Positions 54,409 through 64,000 of a DNA stretch of 64,000 nt are shown piece by piece. The stretch comes from Pelobates cultripes (taxonomy: Eukaryota > Chordata > Amphibia > Anura > Pelobatidae). The stretch spans positions 117,446,497 to 117,510,496 of the forward strand of contig OW240918.1 in NCBI GenBank assembly GCA_933207985.1, written 5' to 3'. Within the stretch, counting starts at the first letter, position 1. Every line of letters begins with the position of its first letter. A model generated the notes under the pieces. The model ran no database searches and was not told where the DNA came from. It was given only the letters and a program-made list of their open reading frames with translations. The translations under genes were made by a program, and so were the position numbers.

Positions 54409-56341
54409 ATTTTTGTTTTTGTTGGCTATGGCTTAAAGTATGGCTTTCAAATTACTGACTTGGTCTGAGTGCAAATACATAGGTATATATATATATATCA
54501 GATTTTTATATATTTTTGATCAATTTTCCTTTTAAATTGTATTTCAAACTTTTTGCTGTCTCCTCCTGAATCAAATACCTCTAATTTTACAAGTAGTCAT
54601 TCTTTTATTCCGAATGGAACATTATTATTTCATTAACACCATTGTTATTAATCATTGTTCTCTAAAATTAAAAGGTTATTTTTGATCATGCAATGGGGTT
54701 ACATTGTTCCTTCTGCTTAATATAACAATGTATTACTTCTTTTAATATGACTGGGTATCAGAAAATGATTCCTGTGTTTCTGTGAACCTCTGTGATCTGG
54801 AGTGGTCATTGTGCCTGGAGGCTCTATGTGCAGCATTTAGCAATGAAATACTGCACATTCATGGTTTAACCCCATTATTGCCAGTGGTGTAACTCCACCT
54901 CAGACAGCATAATTGAGTCATCATTACCAGCCCTTAACAAAACTCTGGGTAAGTAACGTGAATTCTGTGCATATTATACAACTGATGTCAACATGCACAT
55001 AATGCTGGTGACAGGTGTCCATTGGTGGCACCCCCCATCTCCTGTGCTCCCATGTCTTCAGCTCAGATTGGAAGAGGATACAAGTGAGGGGAAAACTTTG
55101 CCTCAGTGCTGGTATACAGGTATGTTTTAGCTTTATTTTATTTATTTATCTAATTTTATTTGGGGAGGTGGACCAGCACAACAAGAATTACTATAAACAC
55201 AAATAGTGTTTAATGAAAAAAGGGTTGGCATAACCCTTTAAAGCAGCACTGTCACGCTCCCCCATGCAAATTCAATATTTCATAAAGATAAAGTCTTAAT
55301 GAAACACTCAGATTGAATGTATTGGGATTTCACTAAAGTTCCAACACTGTCAAGGGATATACTGAGACAAAGTAGAGACTACTGACTCTTCTTGATGCTG
55401 GGTGGAGCTAACGCTGTCATGAAGTGACTGTGATGGCTGCAGGGAATTGGCTGGGTCTATGGAGGATCCATGTTGCATGAGAAAAACTAGGATGTCTTAA
55501 ACTGACTAGATCTTATTGGTTTTGTGAGTTTTTTTATTTAAAAAACAAACAAAAAAATGTTTTTAAACATTGGCCCATTATGAAAAGGTTTTTTGTTCAA
55601 ACAACAAACAGACAAAACAACAAACAAGAAAAAAGTAATACAGTCATGTAACTTGATGGCTCATGAATAAAGTAATTTCACATTACACAGTAGAAGGTTA
55701 GTTCCTATAGTGTTACCAGAAATCAGTACTGCTGAAAAATAATAGATATATGGGCTCAGTTTGTAGAAAACAGATCAAAATTAAGTCAATTAAAAGTATA
55801 AACCAGCTGGAGTAGCAAAAAAATTAAAATTAAAATAAAAAATAAAGTACACAGTAGGTCTTCAAATTTGAAATCCTATGCAAATAGCTACACCTTAAAA
55901 TCTGCTCTTGTTGCCAGGGCTAAATCATCACTTGCCAATGCCCATAGGCATCAGTACAGGTGGCAATTATTTGTGTATGTGAGTGTCATTATGTGTTTAA
56001 GTAAATATATTACCTGTAAGCCTCTGCAAGCAGGTGCTGGCCTCTCGGGTGTGCGAGCTGTGCAGCAGCACAAGGCGCCGTGGCCACATGGGCGCCTGGT
56101 AGCTGACACTGCTCGCAGCACTTACAGGTAGGCATTACAGTCTGCAGCTTGAGTAATGGAATGAGCGCACACACTTGGAAATTGTGATGAAGCACTGTGG
56201 GCCATGACCGGAGGGCACTACTTGATCATGTGGAGGAGGATGGAGCGTGGAGGAGGAGTGTGGCAGCGTGCAACACATGCAATGTGACATCGACATGCTC
56301 CACCTTCACAGTCTTCCCTGAGTGCAGGCAGCGTCCTGACA
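54409..56341. other. No gene recognised
   Basis: A T2-like wording (TTTAAAGCAGCACTGTCACG) appears near 55238 and suggests a degraded MITE. Nothing else is supported. Confidence 0.5.
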
Positions 56342-56349
56342 GTATAGAG

Positions 56350-57027
56350 CAGGGATAGGCAACCTACTGCACTAGTGCCATGCACGGCACTCGAGGTGTC
56401 TTTGCACGGCACTCAGGGCTGCAAGAGCCAAAAAGGCTCTGGCCAACAGGAGTCCCAGGTAAACTTCAGATATCTGCTAATGCAAAAAGGTGGTTAATTT
56501 ATGCATTGCAGCACATAGAGGAAGTTATCTCAGATCACTTCATTCCAGCACTTGTGAATGGGAATCCACACAGTAGTAGAGCAGCCCACAACTGCTGTTG
56601 CAGCTCCTGTCCTTGAGCTGTACCTGGCCGTCCTGGTCCCCACTGGAACCCAGGGAAGCCACCCACACTGCTAGATATATATACAGAAATGCAGAATAAC
56701 CCTCCCCTCATACAAATAATATGAACAGCCCACATACAAACATACACACAATCCGCACAAACTGAACACCACTGACAATCCACATACATGCACACAACCT
56801 CACATGCAATACCCCAAACAGGCCCACAATACCACAAACTACTCATAAACATATATAATATAATAGCTCATATACGCACAAATACAATGATACAAAGCAA
56901 CTACAGTATACGTAACAAGCAGAATACAGCAACATACACACCTCAATTTAAAAAAATAGGACCGACACGCTACAGGACATCACAATCCTATTTCGGCACA
57001 GTGCTGCTAAAAGGTTGCCTACCCCTG
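56350..57027. mobile_element. Non-autonomous hAT-type element
   Basis: A perfect 8-bp duplication GTATAGAG (56342-56349 and 57028-57035). Tips CAGGGATAGGCAACCT and the inverse of AGGTTGCCTACCCCTG differ at one base. 678 bp with a CGGCACT-rich left end and CA-rich interior. No transposase frame. Confidence 0.92.
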
Positions 57028-57228
57028 GTATAGAGCATTGAAGCTGGAGTCCGGACGCTAAGAAGGGATGATTTGATCAACAAAGTGAGTGCTTGGCAAA
57101 TGAATTTTTTTTACTAGATACTGTAAGGGTAGGGATTTTGTAGAAGTGGTGGGGGTGCAGATTTTGTTTTGGCCATGGGGCATGGGGGTGGGGAGCTTGG
57201 GAATGTGCCAAGGGGGACCTGACCACCA

Positions 57229-57350
57229 CCTTACAAGCCTCACCACCACTTAACAAGTCCAACCACCACCTTCCAAGCCTCACCACTACATTACAAGCCC
57301 CACCACCACCTTACAAACCCCACTTCCCACCATCGCCTTGCAAGCCACAC
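57229..57350 (+). repeat. Short minisatellite, ACCACCTTACAAGCCTC unit
   Basis: About six units of 17-20 bp (CACCACCACCTTACAAGCCC-type). Confidence 0.85.
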
Positions 57351-57399
57351 CAAAGTGTTATTTTCATTAAACTTTGTAATCTTTGTTTTTGGGGTTACT

Positions 57400-59068
57400 A
57401 AGAGAGGGAGGTATTGGGTGAGGGGGTGTTAGTTAGTAATTATCAGCCAATTTCTCTCATAAATATTGATATTAAGTTATTTTCAAAGATAGTTGCAGAA
57501 AGAATGAAGAAGGCGATACCTAAACTGATTCACCATGATCAAGCAGGCTTTGTTATTAATAGATGTGGAAGTGATAATGTTTGTAAAATCCTGAATTTGA
57601 TTCGTGGTATTCGTGGCTCTTGATGCAGAAAAGGCCTTCGACAGGGTTAGTTGGCCTTACTTGTTGGAGGTCTTAAAAGCTTTTTGGTTTCACAGAACTA
57701 TATTCAAACGAATAATGAGCTTGTATATATCTCCATCTGCAAAAGTTTGTGGAGAGGGATTAGAATCTAAAATATTTATGATAAACAATGGGATAAGACT
57801 AGGTTGTACACTTGCCCCTATGCTTTATATCCTCACTATCGTACCCCTGGCCACAATTATTAGACAATCAAAAGAGATAATGGGAATTAAGAAAAATAAT
57901 CATCAACATAAAATCTCGCTATATGCAGATGATATAATTCTCACTCTTGCCTACTCCGAGGTCTCAATTCCGGCCATACTTAAGTGTATAAAAGATTTTA
58001 GTATTATACCAAACTATAGAATTCATCTAACTAAATCTTATGCTATATATTGTAATGTAACAGATTAAGAGTTTTACATCCTAAAAGAGAAATATAACTT
58101 TAATTGGTCTGACGAGTCTTTGGATTACCTGGGAATTATCTTGGGATTTAACTGGAATAAAATTATTTAGAATAACTACTCCTCTATCCTTCAAGAAATA
58201 AAAAAACTCATTAATTAAATGGGAACCATTATATATATCATAGTTGGGTCAAATAAGTGTAATAAAAGATTCCATTATAGCTAAACTCGAATATCTCATG
58301 CGCACAATTCCACTGAGGATACCCAAAAAGATCCTGAGCGAGTTTCCTGAAATTCGTATGGGGTCACCAAAAATCAAGAACTCCTTATAAAAATCTTTTT
58401 TGAAACCTAAGGGATGGCGGAGTCTCATTTCCAGATGTATTCATCACGAATGCAATTATGATCACGCATCTTTTAGCTTCAAATTATAAAAATCCAGATC
58501 AAACAGCCTGGATAGAAATTGAAAAACAAGCTTTGGAATACTTAGAGCCTTCCTGGTTAATCCGGCTTGATACTATAGATTTTAAAAAGCTGAAAGTTCA
58601 AAACAAAATTCTTATAGACCTATTTAGGTCTATGAAATATCTAAAAACATGTTATAAAATTGAAAACAATCTCTCAGTCTTGAAACCTATAGATGTATGA
58701 TATAAATCTAAGTAAATGGAAAGAGACGGGATTTAAACTTTTGGGAGATCTATATATAGGTAACAATCTAAAATCCTTTTAAGAAATCCAGGAAAGGAAT
58801 ATCTCTTTCAAATCTGAGTTTTTAACCTACCTGAAAATAAAAACCAACGTGAGTAATAAAATAAAATAATAGCTCCAGATTTATTTGATAAAATACATAT
58901 TTTTTTATTTAGACCTACCCAATAATAAATATTTTCATATGATGGCAATACGAATTCTAATGGCAGCAAAGATATGTATCGCTAGACGCTGGAATACATC
59001 TATAATCCCTTGTTGGACTGAGATACAAATTCAGGTGAATTATCAAAGTTTGATGGAAAAAGCGGTAT
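57400..59068 (+). pseudogene. L1-clade reverse transcriptase fragment
   Basis: Plus-strand pieces follow L1 ORF2 order: NYQPISLINIDIKLFSKIVA (about 57440), DQAGFVINRCGSDN, ALDAEKAFDRVSWPYL (from about 57613), GIRLGCTLAPMLYIL and the catalytic YADD at 57922-57933. Lower-similarity C-terminal parts are legible at 58458-58700 and 58885-59060 (AIRILMAAKICIARRWN). At least three frame changes and several stops separate them. The endonuclease and start of the RT are missing, so the copy is 5'-truncated near 57400. It is more diverged than the L1 at 15111-20979. It is interrupted by the L2 element at 59069. Confidence 0.85.
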
Positions 59069-61885
59069 ATTATTATTATTATTATTATTTTATTATTTAT
59101 ACAGCGCCATCAAATTCCATAGCGCTGTACAATGGGTGGACTAACAAACATGTAATTGTAACCAGACAACTGGACATACAGGAACAGATTGGTGGAAGGC
59201 CCTGCTCCATGAGCTTACATTCTAGAGGGAGTGGGGTATAGTGACACATAGGGTAAAAGTAGGGGTTGTTAGAATAGTATTAATTGAGGGCTTAGTAGGT
59301 AATTTTTGACAGTTGCAGGAGAGGAGTCATGGAGGGTGGGGGATGAAAACGTGCTAACAGTTTATTTGATATGCTTTCTTGAAGAAGTGAGTTTTCAATG
59401 ATTTTTTGAATAAGTGGAGACTGGGTGAAATTCTTACAGAGAAGGGAGTTCCACAGAAGAGGTGCAGCCCTGGAAAAGTCTTGGAGGCGAGCGTTAGAGG
59501 TGGGAGTACGGACAGAGGATATACGCAGGTCTTTGGCAGAGCGTAGGGGCCTCGACTGGACATACTTGTGTATTAGGGAGGATAGGTAGGTTGGAGCAGC
59601 ATTATGTAGGGACTTGTAAGCAAGCACCAGAATTTTAAATTGAGCCCTATATCTAACTGGAAGCCAATGCAGGGACTGACAGAGCAGGGAGGCGTGAGAG
59701 GTGCGGGCAGACAGGAAAATAAGCCTCGCTGCTGCATTCATTATAGATTGCAGCGGTGCAATCTGGGAACATGTAAGACCACTGAGAAGAGTATTGCAGT
59801 AGTCCAGGCGAGAGAGAACAAGAGCATGGACCAGCACCTTAGCCGCATCTGGGGTTAAATAGGGCGGATGCGCGCTATGTTTTTGAGATGGAAGCAACAG
59901 GATTTGACAAATGATTGGACATGAGGGGTGAAGGAGAGGTTGGATTTAACAAGAACACCCAGGCAGCGAGCCTGCGAGGTAGAGGTGATGGTTGCGCCGT
60001 TGAATTGGAGTGAGACAGACATGGGAGTAGTAACACTAGAAGTTCTGTTTTGGACAGGTTGAGTTTAAGGAAGTGAGCAGCCATCCATTTGGAAATTGAA
60101 GAGAGGCAGTCAGAGACACAAGTCAAGATGGGTGGAGAGAGATCAGGAGAGTACAGGTCATCCGCATAGAAATGATAACGGAAGCCAAAGGAGCTGATGA
60201 GTTTACCAAGGGAGGCAGTGTAGATAGAGAACAGTAAAGGACTAAGGACACAATCTTGAGGGACACCGACAGAGAGTGGTTACGGAGAATGCGAAGAAGA
60301 TGTTGATTATCAACAGTGTCAAAGGCAACAGAAAGATCAAGACGAATTAGGATAGAGTAATGGCTGCGAGATTTAGCAGCAATTAAATCGTTGGATACTT
60401 TGGTCACAGCCGTTTCGACAGAATGACCAGCGCGGAATCCAGAATGAAGGGGGTCAAGCAGAGAGTTGGTTTCGAGAAAGTCAGTCAGTCTGGTGTACAC
60501 AACTCTCTCGAGGATCTTGAAGGCAAATGGCAGTAGTGAGATAGGGCGGTAGTTGGATGGGGAGTTGGGGTCAAGGCTGGGCTTTTTCAGAATGGGGGTT
60601 ACAGTTGCATGTTTGAAGGGTGAGGGAAATATGCCAGAGGAAAGGGAGAGATTGAAAATTTTAGTGAGGGGAAGAGCAAGAGAGGGAGACATAGTGCGGA
60701 TGAGATATGAAGGAATAGGATAGAGGGAACAGGTGGTGGGGCGGGAGGACGGGAGGGAGGACCGGAGCAGAGCAGAAACCTGCTGTAGCAGGTGCGAATG
60801 AGTGTAGAATGGTGGAGGGAGTGGAGTTGGGTGATGTAATGGTAGGGTAAGGAGAGAAATTAGCGATCTCTTCTCTGATTGTAGAGATCTTCTCAGTGAA
60901 GTGAGATGCAAAGTTAGTGGCGGACAAGGTGGTAGAAGGAGGGGGATTAAAAGGGCGAAGAAGAACATCAAAAGTGTGAAATAGGTGTTTGGGTTGAAGG
61001 GACAGTGTACTTATGAGGGTGTTAAAGTAATTTACTTTTGCGGAGAGAGCCAGGCTGTAGGAGCGCAGCATAAATTTATAGTGGAGGAAGTCAGATGCAA
61101 AGTGTGACTTTCTCAAGCAGCGTTCAGCAGTTCTAGAACATTTTTGGAGGTAACAGGTCAGCTTGGTGTTCCAGGGTTGTAATTGGGGGCGCTTGCTGCG
61201 TTTAATTGTAGGAGGTGCCATGATGTCAAGTTGAGAGGAGAGAGTTGAGTTGTAGAGTGAGGTAGCCGAGTTAGGGCAAGTTAGATTTGAGATGGGAGAG
61301 TAAAAGGAGAGTATTGAGTTTGGTGGAGAACTGCTGGAGATCAAGGCAGTTGAGGTTTCTGCGAGATTGGAGAGTTGAGGGTTGTGAAATTTTGGTACGG
61401 GGTATGCGGATGTCAAATGTTAGTAGATGGTGGTCAGACAAAGGAAATGGAACAGTGGAGAGATTAGAAGTGGTACAGAGATTGGTGAAGATGAGGTCAA
61501 GAGTGTTTCCTGCTTTGAGTTGCTGAAGTTGACAACTGCGTGAGGCCAAAGGAGGAGGTTACAGAGAGCAGACGGGAGGCATCAGGGCAGTTGAGGTTAT
61601 TGATTGGGATGTTAAAGTATGAGGGAGGGAGTGCTAGAGGATAGAAAGTGGGGTAGCCAGGAAGAAAAGTGTTCAATGAATAGCCTAGGATGTCCGGGTG
61701 GGGGGCGATAGATGATGGCAATTCTTAAAGGAGTGGACTTAAAAAGGCGGACAGTGTAAACTGTCCGCCTTTTTATACTAACCTTGGTAATCTTGAGATG
61801 TATCATAGCAAATGGAATCCCTGGGTGAATGGAGATTTTACAGTGGTGGCCTAGATGGACCTCCCCCTTGACCCTCACTGACAGT
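59069..61885 (-). mobile_element. L2-clade LINE, 5'-truncated, inserted in L1
   Basis: About 2.8 kb in minus orientation. Its 3' end carries GCGCTATGGAATTTGATGGC, GCGCTGTATAAATAATAA and an AAT-repeat tail (plus 59069-59125), the usual L2-type terminus. Coding remnants of endonuclease and reverse transcriptase lie upstream in the right order. The 5' end stops within the endonuclease near 61880. Confidence 0.85.
59292..61878 (-). pseudogene. L2 ORF2 remnant: endonuclease and reverse transcriptase
   Basis: From 61878 downward on the minus strand: an endonuclease fragment (TPLRIAIIYRPPPGHPRLFI), then NTLDLIFTNLCTTSN with LSDHHLLTFDI (about 61500-61400). Next is a linker, then reverse transcriptase with [20 protein letters not shown] (about 60560), [30 protein letters not shown] (about 60350) and, after a frameshift near 60250, [11 protein letters not shown] (about 60170). 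The C-terminal part is long and open at 59897-59292: LSRLDYCNTLLSGL, LQSIMNAAARLIF, LHWLPVRYRAQFKILVLAYK and RAAPLLWNSLL, a signature run of the L2 clade. At least four frame breaks make it non-functional. Confidence 0.88.
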
Positions 61886-62215
61886 GCCCTATTGTGTAAA
61901 TGGTTTATCTGATTGGTAGTATATATGAGGAAGGCTGTTATCCTACTTCTTTCGCGTAATTAAAAGAAGCAAGCACATAGAGTTGGAATGAATAATGGGG
62001 GAATTTCATACGATATCTAGTTTACTACGGTTAAAATTAGATTCCCCAGGAATGGTATAATATAAATTGAATAACGTACAATACTTAAAGATAAAATGGA
62101 ACAAGAAAAGACAAATGATGATTTGGTATTCGACAACAATGCTCATAAAGACTAAGATAACATGAAATAATAATACCAATTTCTAATGTAAAAAAAAAAG
62201 AAAAAAAAAGATAAT
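61886..62215 (+). other. Probable continuation of the split L1, 3' region
   Basis: AT-rich sequence ending in A-rich runs (62189-62212) before an ACAT microsatellite, as expected of an L1 tail. No coding motif confirms it. Confidence 0.4.
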
Positions 62216-62217
62216 TA

Positions 62218-62345
62218 TATACACATACATACACATAAATACATACATATACATACATACACATAACTACATACATGCATATTAACAGACAAACAGACTG
62301 ACATACAGACAGATATACATACTAACAGACATACTGACCGACATA
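62218..62345. repeat. (ACAT)n-type microsatellite
   Basis: ACATACAT runs with variants (ACAGAC) to about 62345. Confidence 0.9.
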
Positions 62346-62499
62346 CATAAATCTCATTTTTTCAGCCACTCTCCTGTTTTTTACCTTTTCGTTGCAGGAG
62401 GGTGGCTGGGGCTGATGGGAGTTAGCTGGCTCTCCCTCTTCATGGCATCCACGCTGTCTCTCCTCCTGCGCGGAGTGAGCTGTGAGGAAGTGACTGGTC

Positions 62500-62730
62500 A
62501 TCACTACCTCCCAGCACTACTTGCATTTTTTTCAAAGGGGCCCAATCGCGCTATTAAACTGCTGCAGCGCTGACCGTGCACCTGAAGATATAGCGCCCAT
62601 CGGGTGACCCTAAATGCTTGGGCCACCCGATGGGCCCTATCAGCGTGCACTTCTGCCGCTACACATGGGGCCTGGGCCGCCGGGCCCGTGACAACCGTCG
62701 TGTTTGTCACCCCCTGATGGCGGCCCTGTA
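62500..62730. repeat. One end of a hAT-like repeat with hairpin
   Basis: The segment ends GATGGCGGCCCTG near 62729, the inverse of a CAGGGCCGCCATC tip. Arms GCGCCCATCGGGTG (62592-62605) and CACCCGATGGGCCC (62623-62636) form a hairpin. The opposite terminus is not found. Confidence 0.4.
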
Positions 62731-64000
62731 TGTGAATAGGACCTAAAGCTATTTTTATATTAATTTATTTTTAGCTAATTCTATATTTGGTTTTATTTGT
62801 ACCAATAAAGCTGCTTAAAACAACACCTATCATCCGGAGTCCTGATTTGCAATAGAGTGAACGGATCCAAGAAGGGATTTGGAGCCTCCCATTTACATTT
62901 GGGGAGGCACCTTTGGAGCGCTTAACTTACCATACTCCTGTGAGTGCACTTCATTACAGTGCAAACAGTTTTTAATTTACTGTATTACACTATGTTTTTT
63001 ATTTTTTTATTTCTAGATATAAACAGCTGTATCCTATTTTCTATACATATATATTGGTTGTCAAGGGATTACTGCCTGGGAAGTAATCTAAGGGAAGCTG
63101 TTCTTTTATAGATAAGTATTACTTGTACTTGTTTATATGTGAATGTCTGACTCTGCATGTCTGTGAATGTCTGACTCTGTATGTGTCTGTGAATGTCTGA
63201 CTTTGTATGTAAACGTCTGACTCTGCAAGTGTATGTGTCTGTAAATCTCTGACTCTGTATGTGAATGTCTGACTGTATGTGTTTGTGAATATCTGACTCT
63301 GTATATGAAGGGTTTTTTTTTATGGGTCTGTGAATGTCTGACTTTGTATGTGAATGTCTGACTGTATGTGTCTTTAAATTAATGACTGTATATGTCAATA
63401 GCTGGTTCAGTGACAGGGGGAGGGTCAATTACCATTAACACATGTAGTAATAGGTAGAGGTGGAGGGAGTATATTGATAGGAAATGAGGGGCTCTACTTT
63501 GGGTGAGGGGTTTAATACAGGGTAGTGTAAGGATTTAGTATAGAAGATATTAATTAGCAATGAAAATTAGTAGCTATAATGAGCATGGAGAGGGTTAATT
63601 TAGAAATTGAAATTTTGGGCAGTAGGGACAATTAGCAGGTGTGTGAGGATGTAAATAAGTAATATGCAGTCCACACAAGAGTATTGACGAGCTCTGCAGC
63701 AGTATACAGTGTAAATTAATCCATTACAGAGCTCTACTATAATGTCTGCCATAATATAACTTGGCTGTGCACCTCCTGAGATCAAGCTCTGGGTCCGCCC
63801 CAGCCCTACTAGGATAGCGAGATGGATCACGGAGGAGCAGGAAATTGAGCAAAGACATTGGTGAGCCTGCACTAGCTGCAAGGTGTGGAGAGGAGCCAGA
63901 CTTGCCAGATCTTTTTATTAATATTTTCAATTTACAATAGGTAGATACTTCTTAAAGCAACCACCCGATACTAAAAAAAAAACGATAAGTAGTGTAGTCT
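62731..64000. other. No gene recognised; minisatellite at 63130-63400
   Basis: A minisatellite of GTGAATGTCTGACTCTGTAT-type units (about 20-24 bp, about ten copies) covers 63130-63400. The rest is AT-rich sequence without a supported feature. Confidence 0.65.

Overview
The window looks like non-coding, transposon-packed DNA from a frog (anuran amphibian). The evidence is the repeat fauna: two tyrosine-recombinase retrotransposons (one Ngaro-like, one DIRS-like), Penelope-like elements, L1 and L2 LINEs, several Tc1/mariner elements, hAT-type non-autonomous elements and TTAA-flanked MITEs resembling the Xenopus T2/Kolobok group. I recognise no host gene, exon, rRNA or true tRNA gene. Every convincing coding region belongs to a mobile element. 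Genus or species cannot be read from the sequence.

Layout. 1-3.7 kb: 3' end of a Penelope-like element (minus strand), a T2-like repeat and an internally deleted DD34E Tc1 element. 3.78-10.87 kb: a decayed Ngaro-like retrotransposon with the split-direct-repeat architecture A1...B1-A2-B2, gag-like and tyrosine-recombinase remnants, and an apparently intact DD37E Tc1-like transposon inserted in it. 10.9-13.2 kb: a second DD34E Tc1 element carrying a solo LTR. 14.4-15.0 kb: the end of a LINE with a restriction-like endonuclease. 15.1-21.0 kb: a full-length L1 with flanking target-site duplications, intact ORF1 and an ORF2 broken by two single-base frameshifts. 23.8-29.3 kb: a DIRS-like element in minus orientation, with inverted terminal repeats, an internal complementary region that reproduces the circle junction, a 3 x 145 bp array, a minisatellite, a gag-like ORF, a tRNA-like segment and a TATA box in only one terminal repeat. 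35-47 kb: three hAT-type elements of 1.0-1.4 kb, each with a GT/CA-rich minisatellite core, plus a foldback element, an L1 fragment and a T2-like MITE. 47.7-48.7 kb: a broken second DD37E copy. 49-50.6 kb: an inverted-repeat element and long TCTA microsatellites. 51.5-51.9 kb: an unidentified protein-like fragment. 52.5-54.4 kb: Penelope-like sequences, including a GIY-YIG endonuclease remnant in a head-to-head inverted arrangement. 56.3-57.0 kb: a fourth hAT element with a perfect 8-bp duplication. 57.4-62.2 kb: an L1 fragment split by an L2 element. The rest to 64 kb is minisatellites and unrecognised sequence.

How parts relate. There are no operons or host pathways here. The informative relationships are nesting (DD37E inside Ngaro, solo LTR inside Tc1, L2 inside L1), TA-rich microsatellites acting as repeated insertion sites, and element termini that record the integration mechanism. 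Only two long ORFs look intact: the DD37E transposase at 8200-9216 and L1 ORF1 at 15249-16256.
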